The notes under the pieces: model-generated | Database searches by the model: none | The model's input: only the letters and a program-made list of their open reading frames with translations | What the model was told of the DNA's origin: nothing | In this document: positions 19,520 to 27,081 of the stretch, piece after piece | How positions within the stretch are numbered: position 1 is the first letter of the stretch | Layout of the letters: the number at the start of each line of letters is the position of its first letter | Assembly (NCBI GenBank): GCA_016839745.1 | Contig: JAEOTS010000092.1 | Location: 1 to 38,668 of the forward strand | Reading direction: 5' to 3' | Length of the DNA: 38,668 nt | Source of the DNA: Promethearchaeota archaeon | GTDB lineage: Archaea > Asgardarchaeota > Lokiarchaeia > Sigyniarchaeales > SOKP01 | Program-made: the position numbers and the translations under genes

Positions 19520-20692
19520 ATGTTTGATGTTGTTATATCTGGAGCAGGTCCCGCGGGTTCTAGATGCGCTCAAGTTCTTGCTGAGCAAGGTTATGAAGTC
19601 GCTCTTATTGAAAGAGATGTAACTTGGAGAAAACCATGTGGGGGGGCAGTAAGTTCGCGAATTTTTAGATATTACCCTCAGATGCGAAAAGAAAACTTTT
19701 ATCCGATTACGGGAACAGCTATCTATTCCGGGGACTACCATAAAATAGAATATTCTTGGAAAGGCATTAGAAATTATTCTATAAATGTGGATCGCTTAGA
19801 ATTTGATAACTTTATAAGAAATGTCGCGATTGATGCAGGAGCTCATTTGTTTGATAAGAATCTAGCTATCGATTTTATAACTAAAGATAAAAGAAAAATC
19901 GGAATTAAAGCAAGAACACCAGAAGGAACTAAAGAGTATTTAGGAAAAATCCTAGTAGTTGCGGATGGTATGAGCTCTAAGTTAGCCCCTAAAACAGGTT
20001 TGAGGAATAAATGGCAAATTGAAGAAATTGGATTAGCAAAATGCGCTATATTGGAAGGGGAGAATAATTTAGATAAAGATTCTATATCTTTCTTTTTTAG
20101 AAAATATAAAGGATATGGTTGGATATTCCCTCTTGATAACAACCGTTTTAACATTGGCTGTGGTACTTGGTTAGATGGAAATTTAAATAAAAACTTAAAT
20201 CAAGCATATCAAGAGTTTACAAATGACCCTTTCATAAAGAAATTCTTTCCAAAAACACATTATAAAGAAATTTGGAAAGGGGCTTACCCACTTCCAGGAT
20301 TAGGAGTGAAGGAAAAATGTTTATATGGAGATAACTTGCTAATGATTGGAGATGCTGCTGGTTTTGTCTCACCTATAAGTGGAGAAGGAATTCATTCAAG
20401 TATAGTATCTGGAAATGCCGCAGGTGAAATAGCTCGTAATGCTTTGAATCAGGGTGATGTTTCGAATGAGAGCTTAAAGAAGTATAAACGCTATCCGAAT
20501 ATCAAGAAAATTATTAGAAATTTTAAGATGAAAGTGTCTATAGTTGAATTTTTATTCGAAAAAGAGGGTCAAAACCTTTCTAAAATGTTAGAATTAGCTG
20601 AGACGGATGAATCGATAAGCGAGGAAATTATTAATATGTTCTTATCTAATAGCCCGCCTTCGAAAGAATTGCTTTTGAAAATTCAAACTTAA
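19520..20692 (+). CDS. Geranylgeranyl-reductase-family FAD oxidoreductase (second copy)
   Basis: This 390-residue protein is closer to classical archaeal geranylgeranyl reductases. It has FAD motif VVISGAGPAGSRCAQ, the cysteine-containing motif KPCGGAVSSR, the substrate motif GYGWIFP (the family's Y-x-W-x-F-P), and the second FAD signature MIGDAAGFVSPISGEGI. It probably saturates isoprenoid double bonds of membrane lipids or quinones, with FAD and an external electron donor. It faces away from the first copy across an 80-base gap that must hold both promoters. A T-rich stretch at 20718-20738 follows it. Confidence 0.9.
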   Translation: MFDVVISGAGPAGSRCAQVLAEQGYEVALIERDVTWRKPCGGAVSSRIFRYYPQMRKENFYPITGTAIYSGDYHKIEYSWKGIRNYSINVDRLEFDNFIRNVAIDAGAHLFDKNLAIDFITKDKRKIGIKARTPEGTKEYLGKILVVADGMSSKLAPKTGLRNKWQIEEIGLAKCAILEGENNLDKDSISFFFRKYKGYGWIFPLDNNRFNIGCGTWLDGNLNKNLNQAYQEFTNDPFIKKFFPKTHYKEIWKGAYPLPGLGVKEKCLYGDNLLMIGDAAGFVSPISGEGIHSSIVSGNAAGEIARNALNQGDVSNESLKKYKRYPNIKKIIRNFKMKVSIVEFLFEKEGQNLSKMLELAETDESISEEIINMFLSNSPPSKELLLKIQT

Positions 20693-20717
20693 GTCCCTAA
20701 CGTTTGTTACATCAAAG

Positions 20718-20738
20718 TTTTTTCTTTTATCTTTTTTT
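20718..20738 (+). terminator. T-tract terminator after the second reductase gene
   Basis: A run of thymines broken by a few other bases lies 26 bases after the stop codon, with no strong hairpin before it. This is the form of archaeal intrinsic terminators. Confidence 0.45.
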
Positions 20739-20746
20739 AAAAATAA

Positions 20747-20754
20747 TTTATAAA
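20747..20754 (+). promoter_or_regulatory. TATA box for the 106-residue small protein gene
   Basis: TTTATAAA lies 74-81 bases before the ATG at 20828, implying a leader of roughly 50 bases. A good ribosome site, GAGGTGA, at 20815-20821 precedes the start codon, so this gene is translated with Shine-Dalgarno pairing. Confidence 0.5.
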
Positions 20755-20827
20755 TGATCGAGAATAGTCATATATACATTTTTGGGAACGATACAAAAAT
20801 GTGATACATATAAAGAGGTGAAATTAA

Positions 20828-21148
20828 ATGGTAATAGTCATTATGAGATTGATTCAGAGAGTGGCTAATGGTAAATGGGATGAATTAGAAGAGATTGATA
20901 AAAAATGCAATGAAGTTGAGGATAAATTAGGTTATCCTCCAAAAAAGCGATACCGCAGTCTATCTGGAGCTTACGGTAATAATGTTATTATTATTGAAAG
21001 AGAGTGGCAAAGCTTATCAAAAATGGAAAAAACTATGACAAAAGGTTTCTTAGACCCTGAATTGGTAAAATTAGATAAAAAACTAGATTCAATTATCGAA
21101 TGGCAAAAAACAGAATTGTATGTGCCTCATCCACCATTTCCAGAATAA
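20828..21148 (+). CDS. Small conserved-looking protein, possible NIPSNAP-like alpha-beta barrel
   Basis: This is a 106-residue soluble protein of unknown function. It has an early strand (VIVIMRLIQRVANGKW), a helix with acidic residues, a tyrosine/arginine-rich strand (KKRYRSLSGAYGNN VIIIE), another helix, and a proline-rich end (PHPPFPE). The strand-helix-strand-strand-helix order and the turn before VIIIEREWQS resemble dimeric alpha-beta barrel proteins, but this is a guess from the pattern. It has its own TATA box, a strong ribosome site and a T-tract after it, so it is a single-gene, well-expressed unit. Confidence 0.65.
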   Translation: MVIVIMRLIQRVANGKWDELEEIDKKCNEVEDKLGYPPKKRYRSLSGAYGNNVIIIEREWQSLSKMEKTMTKGFLDPELVKLDKKLDSIIEWQKTELYVPHPPFPE

Positions 21149-21170
21149 AGAATATTTCTAGAACTTAAAT

Positions 21171-21193
21171 TCTTCTTCTTTCTTTTTTTTTTA
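21171..21193 (+). terminator. T-rich terminator after the small protein gene
   Basis: A pyrimidine tract with a run of at least ten thymines lies about 20 bases after the stop codon and isolates the small gene from the downstream membrane-protein gene. Confidence 0.5.
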
Positions 21194-21246
21194 TAGGGAT
21201 GAAATAATGTTTAAAGGGATTCTGATATTTATTAAAATAAGTTACC

Positions 21247-21855
21247 ATGGGACAATTAAAGACATTTATACTTAAAACATATCATTTAATACCAGCACCA
21301 ATTTATGGATTGCTATCAGCTATAATAGGCATAACTGGAGATATTATTTCTATTTTGCTCTTCCAAGGATATAGCTTAAATCACATGATAAGTGCTTTGG
21401 GAACAGGTCCAGGAGGGATATACTTTAATATTGGAACATTCTTATCGGGTATGTTCGCTTTATTGTTCTATTTATATTTGATAAAAGCCATTGGAAAAGA
21501 GACCAATGATCAAAAAAAACACAAAGTAGGGAGCTTTTTCGCAATTAATTCTTGCATCTTTTTCTCCTTGGTTGGTGTTTTTCCAACTTCAACAAATATA
21601 GTAATTTTCGTACTTCATGGAACCTTTGCTTTAATAAGTTGGTTGAGCGCAATTGTGTATTTAAGTATTTTTAGTATTTTGATATATAAAAGTAAGAATT
21701 TTTCAAGGTTTTTCACGTACTTAGCGTTAATAACAGCGGGTACAATAATAGTTTTCCTATTGACATGGATACCGATAATTGAATGGATTATGGCTTTAGC
21801 AGTTTCAATTTGGATTACTCTAATCTCTGCTTATCTGCTTTATCGTAAGGTTTAA
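21247..21855 (+). CDS. DUF998-like membrane protein
   Basis: This 202-residue protein has about six hydrophobic segments, starting near APIYGLLSAIIGITGD and ending near IWITLISAYLLYRKV. The loop HMISALGTGPGGIYFNIG after the first segment is characteristic of DUF998 proteins. No transport or catalytic residues can be named, and its function is unknown. It lies between the small soluble gene and an EamA transporter on the same strand, with gaps of about 76-98 bases, so separate promoters are possible. Confidence 0.65.
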   Translation: MGQLKTFILKTYHLIPAPIYGLLSAIIGITGDIISILLFQGYSLNHMISALGTGPGGIYFNIGTFLSGMFALLFYLYLIKAIGKETNDQKKHKVGSFFAINSCIFFSLVGVFPTSTNIVIFVLHGTFALISWLSAIVYLSIFSILIYKSKNFSRFFTYLALITAGTIIVFLLTWIPIIEWIMALAVSIWITLISAYLLYRKV

Positions 21856-21931
21856 CTCTTAATTCGAGGCATTTTTTTAATATTTTAAATTTTAAAATAA
21901 TTTTAAAGCGATATTTAATAAGTTTAAGTTA

Positions 21932-22867
21932 ATGGCAGAATTAATTGGATATATTTTAACGCTAGATGCCTTATTCACATGGGGAATCGCTTCGTTAGTG
22001 TATAAATTTAGTTTGGGTAAAATTGAATCAAAACCAAGTCTACTTTTTCGATTAATCTTTGTATCTTGTTCCACATTTCTTCTTTCTCTGTTGTTTGGTT
22101 CTTTTTCTTCTATATTTTTGTTGGATACCCAATATTTAAGTGAATATCTGGTAGCGTGCTTGATTTCCGGATTATCAGTTACAATCGGAGATTTGTTATA
22201 TTTCATCTCATTAGAAAAAATTGATGTATCGCGAGCATTTCCCCTAACTCAATTGAGTTTAATATTTGTTTATCCTTTTGCTTTTATCTTGTTCGGAGAG
22301 GAATTAAAACTTTCTGTGCTTTTAGGAGGTTTTTTGATTTTACTTAGCGTGTTTTTCTTAAGCTCTAAGGATAAACCGAGTAATCACAAAGAACATTCTG
22401 AACAATCAAAAAAGGAAGGAGAAAATCTAGTTTTAGGAGTTTTATTTGCTGTTGGGGCAGCATTTCTTTGGGGGCTTTCCATAGTAGCGTTTAACCAAGC
22501 GAGGATCGTTTCGAACGATGTTTTTACCACGAATTTCATCAGGGTTTTTTTTGGAGCTATACTATTCTTAATCATTGGTATTTTTCAAAAAGATTTTTAC
22601 GCTAGTTTCACTAAGGCTAATAGAAATAACATCAAATATTTCATATTTGTAGGTATAGCTGGAGCTTTATCCTTAGGATTAGCAGATACTTTATTTTATA
22701 AAGCAGCAGAAATAAATGGTTTAGTTTTAACATCGACATTTACTGCTAATACCCCAATGGTTCAACAAATATTGTCTATATTGATTTTAAAAGAAAAATT
22801 CCGCAAAAGATTTATTGTTGCGGTCGGATTAATAATTGTTGGAAATTACATCATATTATTTTTATAA
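21932..22867 (+). CDS. EamA-family (drug/metabolite) transporter
   Basis: This 311-residue membrane protein has ten predicted hydrophobic helices in two EamA repeats. The first runs from the start (AELIGYILTLDALFTWGIASL) to about residue 145, and the second begins around LVLGVLFAVGAAFLWGL. A charged linker rich in His, Lys and Glu separates the halves. The second repeat has the typical ADTLFYKAAEINGLVLTS and ILILKEKFRKRF ends. The family exports or imports small metabolites, amino acids or nucleotide-like compounds; the substrate cannot be told. The metallo-beta-lactamase-fold gene follows after 27 bases and may be co-transcribed. Confidence 0.88.
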   Translation: MAELIGYILTLDALFTWGIASLVYKFSLGKIESKPSLLFRLIFVSCSTFLLSLLFGSFSSIFLLDTQYLSEYLVACLISGLSVTIGDLLYFISLEKIDVSRAFPLTQLSLIFVYPFAFILFGEELKLSVLLGGFLILLSVFFLSSKDKPSNHKEHSEQSKKEGENLVLGVLFAVGAAFLWGLSIVAFNQARIVSNDVFTTNFIRVFFGAILFLIIGIFQKDFYASFTKANRNNIKYFIFVGIAGALSLGLADTLFYKAAEINGLVLTSTFTANTPMVQQILSILILKEKFRKRFIVAVGLIIVGNYIILFL

Positions 22868-22894
22868 GCATTATTAATCTTTGTAAGAAGTATT

Positions 22895-23929
22895 ATGATT
22901 AGAGTCGAAATATACTTACTAACAAATAATTTTGTTATACCTTTTCAAAATATTCGAGAAAATCATTTTTTGGATTTTATTGAATTAAACAAATTATTTG
23001 CTACAAAATCGCTAGCTGAACATGGTTTAGGATTTTTAATTAATGTTTACAGTGTTATAGATTTAGATAATCCTAATAACGATAAATTATTAAAAAAAAT
23101 AGTGTTTGACACCGGAGGTACAAACCTTACCTATTTACATAATCTAGATATTCGAGGATACCCCTTATACGATGTAGATTACATAGTATTGTCGCATTGG
23201 CATTATGATCACACGGGGGGATTAATTAAGATATTGGAACGAATGAATAAGAAAGTACCAATTATCTGTCATGAGAGTGCTAAGTTCGAGAGACTTTTTA
23301 AGCGGGTTAGAAACTTAAAGAATAAAGATTTAGTGGGGAAAAAAAGAACTGACCTTTTACCTCTGCTCTCATCCTTAAAAATTGTAAATCAAGAGCCAAT
23401 AAACATAGATCAAATTAAGAAATTAGGGGGTAAGATTCACTTTACAAAGGAAAATTATGAAATCCTTAATATCAAGGGAGTTAAAATAATAGTGAGCGGA
23501 GAAATTCCTAGAAATCACATTGAAGAAGATTTTAATAACTTCTTTTCGCTTCAAGAGGGAACAGTTAAAGTTGATAAAATTTTAGATGATAAGTGTCTGA
23601 TTTTAGAGTTTGAGGAAAATATAGTTTTGCTAAATGGATGCTGTCATTCAGGTTTAATGAATACATTAGATTATGTTAGAAGTTATTCAGATAAACCAAT
23701 AAGTCATATTATTGGGGGTTTTCATATGGCAAGCGCATCTGATAAAAGGATTAAAATTACGATAGAATACTTAGATTCGCTAGAAATATTCAATAATACT
23801 CTTTATCTCTTTCCTATTCATTGTAGCGGTGAAAAGTTCATTAAAATGGTTAATGCGATCAGTAAAAGTAGAATCAAGGCGTTTAATCCTAGCGTAGGTA
23901 CAACATTCTATTTCAAAAGAATTATTTAA
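22895..23929 (+). CDS. Metallo-beta-lactamase-fold hydrolase, COG1237 type
   Basis: This 344-residue protein has the zinc-binding motif H-x-H-x-D-H in LSHWHYDHTGG (His101, His103, Asp105, His106). Further ligands are in VSGEIPRNH, LLNGCCHSG and IGGFHMA, and an end signature LFPIHCSGE follows. This arrangement matches the COG1237 group, which includes dihydropteroate-like (beta-ribofuranosylaminobenzene phosphate) synthase enzymes of archaeal pterin synthesis and many uncharacterised hydrolases. The protein is cytoplasmic. Being 27 bases downstream of the EamA gene, it may be translated from the same message. The specific reaction remains open. Confidence 0.85.
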   Translation: MIRVEIYLLTNNFVIPFQNIRENHFLDFIELNKLFATKSLAEHGLGFLINVYSVIDLDNPNNDKLLKKIVFDTGGTNLTYLHNLDIRGYPLYDVDYIVLSHWHYDHTGGLIKILERMNKKVPIICHESAKFERLFKRVRNLKNKDLVGKKRTDLLPLLSSLKIVNQEPINIDQIKKLGGKIHFTKENYEILNIKGVKIIVSGEIPRNHIEEDFNNFFSLQEGTVKVDKILDDKCLILEFEENIVLLNGCCHSGLMNTLDYVRSYSDKPISHIIGGFHMASASDKRIKITIEYLDSLEIFNNTLYLFPIHCSGEKFIKMVNAISKSRIKAFNPSVGTTFYFKRII

Positions 23930-24029
23930 AATTTAGATTTTTTAAATTAATGTCATATTTTTAGCTCCTAATAAATTAAATAATAAAGAATATAAAGTTA
24001 TTTATCAATAAAATTATTGATGGTTACTT

Positions 24030-24668
24030 ATGAGTGTTCGGTCATTAATGAATAAACAAAAACTGCTTGTTGATGATATAATATCTGTACTTCTGTTAAT
24101 AATTATAATTTTTCTAGCCTTTTTTCTTAGATTATTAGCTATTATGTCAATTGGAGTATATTCTTTATTTTGTCTACAATTGTATGGATTATATAGATCA
24201 TTTAAAGGTATTTTTGGTAGAAGATTAAAATTTATTCATAGAGTTTTAAATTTATCACTTGGAATAGCATGTGTCATTATCCCAAGTTATCTTCTAATTT
24301 ATATGTTCATGAAACCTCATACAGGTCCAACCTATATTATTTATTTCTTAAGCATCCCCATTTTTCTTATAGGACTTGCTGGATTATTAAAGGGGTTAAT
24401 TGTTAAAGTATATTCTCCACTTTTTCGGTTTTTAAACGTACTAATCGGTGCAACCACTTTACCTTTTACGGTCATCGCCATTATTTTTGCGGAGACAAAT
24501 CATGTATTTCATCTTTTCACTCTATTGACTGCTTTAACGCTTAATGGGATATTAAGAGCGGCTTTATATTTGAGTGAATATGGATTATCACTCACAAGTT
24601 TTAAAAATTTAAAGCTTATTTGGTTCATCATGGATTCACCACCTTTACTCACACAAGAGGAGAATTAA
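24030..24668 (+). CDS. Polytopic membrane protein of unknown function
   Basis: This 212-residue protein has about six hydrophobic segments (for example LLLIIIIFLAFFLRLLAIM, GIACVIIPSYLLIYMF, IIYFLSIPIFLIGLAGLL, TTLPFTVIAIIFA) and short basic loops. I do not recognise the family. No charged residues are placed as in known transporters. It stands between the metallo-beta-lactamase gene and the serine-biosynthesis genes, and both gaps are AT-rich with TATA-like sequence. Two other small membrane proteins of similar size lie nearby, but they do not look like paralogues. Confidence 0.55.
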   Translation: MSVRSLMNKQKLLVDDIISVLLLIIIIFLAFFLRLLAIMSIGVYSLFCLQLYGLYRSFKGIFGRRLKFIHRVLNLSLGIACVIIPSYLLIYMFMKPHTGPTYIIYFLSIPIFLIGLAGLLKGLIVKVYSPLFRFLNVLIGATTLPFTVIAIIFAETNHVFHLFTLLTALTLNGILRAALYLSEYGLSLTSFKNLKLIWFIMDSPPLLTQEEN

Positions 24669-24719
24669 ATTTAAACTATAAAGTAAAATCTCAAGAATTT
24701 TCCATCATAGACTTAAGGT

Positions 24720-24736
24720 TTTAGTATAAATAATAT
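24720..24736 (+). promoter_or_regulatory. Possible TATA region for the aminotransferase gene
   Basis: A TTTAGTATAAATAATAT sequence lies about 70-90 bases before the ATG at 24808, and a second, weaker TATA-like string lies near 24767. An AAGGT ribosome-like site at 24791-24795 is a little far (12 bases) from the start codon. Confidence 0.3.
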
Positions 24737-24807
24737 ATCATAATCTTTTATTAATACATAATATATAAAATTTAAAAAATAGCTAATTTAAGGTATTTGG
24801 TTAAAAT

Positions 24808-25926
24808 ATGTCTGAAATTCACTTCAATAAAGAAAAAGGTTCTCAAATAAAATTATTTACTCCTGGACCTGTTTACATCCCAGAAAGAATTTTGGCTGAA
24901 ATGGCAAAACCAAACGATACACATAGATCAAAACCATACGCAGAAATGCATCAACTTGTAGAAGAAGGTATTAAGAAGCTTTTATACACTTCCAATACAA
25001 TTCTTATCTCTACATCGAGTGCGACGGGCTTAATGGAAGCGTGTGTAAGGAACTTAGTGAAAAATGATGAGAAAGCTCTATTTTTCTCGATTGGAGCGTT
25101 TGGAGATCGTTGGTACAAAATTGGAGTTAGCAACGGGAAAATATCAGTAAAAGAAAGTGTAGAGTGGGGTAAAGCGATAACTCCAGGAGTCGCGCAAGAA
25201 GCATTAAATAAAGATAAATACGCTGTAGTTTTCATTCAAGCAAACGAAACTTCTACTGGAGTTTATAACCCAATTAACGAGATTATTCCTGTTATTAAAG
25301 ATTCTGGTGCTTTGGTATGCGTTGATGCAACTTCATCTATGGCTGGTATTAAGGTTGAAGTTGATAAATTAGGAATTGATGTATGTTTAGCTTCAGTTCA
25401 AAAAGCTTTTACTATACCACCAGGATTAGCTGTGTGTTCGATATCCTCTGCAGCAATTGAAAAAGTCCCTCAAGTTAAAAACAGAGGGTTTTACTTCGAC
25501 TTTCTTGATTTAGTGAAACGAAACGAAAAGCATCAAACACCAACAACACCTCCTATCCCTCAAATTAGAGCATTAGCGGCCCAATTAGATTATATCTTAA
25601 ACTACGAAGGATTAGAAAAAAGATTTGAAAGACACATCCAATTAGGAAAGCGCACAAGAATGTGGGCAAGGGATGTTAATTTTGAAATGTTTCCAGAAAA
25701 AGGATATGAATCGGATACTGTTTCTACAATGAAAAATTCCTTAAACATTGATATTGCGAAAATGGTATCAACGCTGTTAACTAAGGGATATCGCATTGTA
25801 AATGGATATGGAGACTTGAAAAATAAAACATTCCGTATTGGTCATATGGGTGAAATTACATTAAAACAGCTTGAAGAAATGCTAAAAGTTCTAACTGATA
25901 TCGTATCTGATTTAAGATTGAGCTAG
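24808..25926 (+). CDS. Class V aminotransferase (serine-glyoxylate/phosphoserine type)
   Basis: This 372-residue PLP enzyme of fold type I has the opening motif LFTPGPVYIPERI, the cofactor loop STSSATGLMEA, VDATSSMAGIKVEVD, and the Schiff-base lysine Lys199 in ASVQKAFTIPPGLA. In archaea, members of this group serve as alanine/serine-glyoxylate aminotransferases or, next to serA, as the likely replacement for phosphoserine aminotransferase. The phosphoglycerate dehydrogenase gene follows at 26099 on the same strand, which supports the serine pathway. A pyrimidine-rich stretch lies between the two genes, so they may be separate transcripts. No specificity residues were judged. Confidence 0.88.
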   Translation: MSEIHFNKEKGSQIKLFTPGPVYIPERILAEMAKPNDTHRSKPYAEMHQLVEEGIKKLLYTSNTILISTSSATGLMEACVRNLVKNDEKALFFSIGAFGDRWYKIGVSNGKISVKESVEWGKAITPGVAQEALNKDKYAVVFIQANETSTGVYNPINEIIPVIKDSGALVCVDATSSMAGIKVEVDKLGIDVCLASVQKAFTIPPGLAVCSISSAAIEKVPQVKNRGFYFDFLDLVKRNEKHQTPTTPPIPQIRALAAQLDYILNYEGLEKRFERHIQLGKRTRMWARDVNFEMFPEKGYESDTVSTMKNSLNIDIAKMVSTLLTKGYRIVNGYGDLKNKTFRIGHMGEITLKQLEEMLKVLTDIVSDLRLS

Positions 25927-25948
25927 TAAAATTAATAATTTTAACCTA

Positions 25949-25982
25949 TTCTTTTTTTATTCTTATTTTCTGTAATTTTTTT
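25949..25982 (+). terminator. T-rich terminator after the aminotransferase gene
   Basis: Several thymine runs follow the stop codon within about 60 bases, including one of seven. They may end the aminotransferase transcript before serA. Confidence 0.4.
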
Positions 25983-26098
25983 AATTGAACAGTTGGTTAG
26001 CATCATTAAGGATATCTATTTAATTAAACAAAAGTTCTTAAAACATAATCATATTAAAAATAATAGTAATCTGATTTAAAGCATAAATAGTGATTCAT

Positions 26099-27031
26099 AT
26101 GAAAATTTTAATTAGCGATAAATTGCAAGAAGAAGGAATAAAAATTTTTAAGGATAATGGGTTTGAGGTTGTTACGAACTTCGAGATAACTAATGAGCAG
26201 CTTAAGAATGAAATTGGAAATTATGATGGGATTGTCATACGTTCTCGAACCAAGTTAACGGCAGATATATTAGAACACGCTAAAAACCTTAAAGCTATTG
26301 GTAGGGCTGGAGTAGGATTAGATAATGTGGATAGGGAAAAAGCAACCGAATTAAATATTGAGGTTTTAAACACACCACAAGCACCGTCCGTTTCGGTTGC
26401 AGAATTAGCTTTAGGTTTAATGTTTACGTTAGCTAGGCATATTTCGAATGCAGATCGAACTATGCATAATGGAGAATGGAACAAAAAGCAATATCTCGGT
26501 TATACCCTGAAAGGGAAGAAATTAGGATTAATAGGATTTGGGAACATAGCAAAACAACTCGCAAAAAAAGCAGTAGCTTTAGAAATGGAAGTCGGAGTCT
26601 ATTCAAGATTCAGTAGAGGCCCTGAAGCTGTAGAAGAAGCTAAAAATATTGGATGTAAGATTTATTCTTCTATTGATGATCTGCTCAAGGATGCACAAAT
26701 TGTATCTTTACATCTCCCTGCAACACCTCAAACAGAGAATACAATTAATACAGCAACTTTAAAACTGATGAAAAAGGATTCAATTTTAATTAATACTGCT
26801 AGAGGGAAGCTCGTTGAGGAAAAAGCTTTAATAAATGCCTTGTTAAATAAAGAAATCGGTGGAGCCGCCTTAGATGTTTTTAGAAAGGAACCTTTAAAAG
26901 ACACGGAGTTGATTAAGTGCGAAGGGAACTTAATTCTTACACCTCATATTGGAGCTCAGACATTAGAAACTCAAGTCTACGCAGCTACAAAAATCGCTGA
27001 AAAAATGTCAAATTTCTTAAAAAATCTATAA
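26099..27031 (+). CDS. serA: D-3-phosphoglycerate dehydrogenase, short form
   Basis: This protein of about 310 residues belongs to the D-isomer-specific 2-hydroxyacid dehydrogenases. It has the NAD-binding GxGxxA/G motif in LGLIGFGNIAKQ, GRAGVGLDNVD, and the catalytic set Arg (NTARGKLVEE), Glu (DVFRKEPL) and His (LTPHIGAQT). It oxidises 3-phosphoglycerate, the first step of serine synthesis. The regulatory ACT or ASB domains of longer SerA proteins are absent, so it is probably not feedback-inhibited in the usual way. A GTG at 26090 is in frame; the ATG at 26099 gives the standard MKILISD start. The upstream aminotransferase supports serA over other 2-hydroxyacid dehydrogenases. Confidence 0.88.
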   Translation: MKILISDKLQEEGIKIFKDNGFEVVTNFEITNEQLKNEIGNYDGIVIRSRTKLTADILEHAKNLKAIGRAGVGLDNVDREKATELNIEVLNTPQAPSVSVAELALGLMFTLARHISNADRTMHNGEWNKKQYLGYTLKGKKLGLIGFGNIAKQLAKKAVALEMEVGVYSRFSRGPEAVEEAKNIGCKIYSSIDDLLKDAQIVSLHLPATPQTENTINTATLKLMKKDSILINTARGKLVEEKALINALLNKEIGGAALDVFRKEPLKDTELIKCEGNLILTPHIGAQTLETQVYAATKIAEKMSNFLKNL

Positions 27032-27036
27032 AATTC

Positions 27037-27066
27037 GTTTTTTTATTTAATTTTTCTTCTCTTTTT
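27037..27066 (+). terminator. T-rich terminator after serA
   Basis: Long thymine runs start 6 bases after the serA stop, in the 50-base gap between serA and the convergent molybdopterin oxidoreductase gene. Confidence 0.5.
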
Positions 27067-27081
27067 AGACTCATTAACGGT

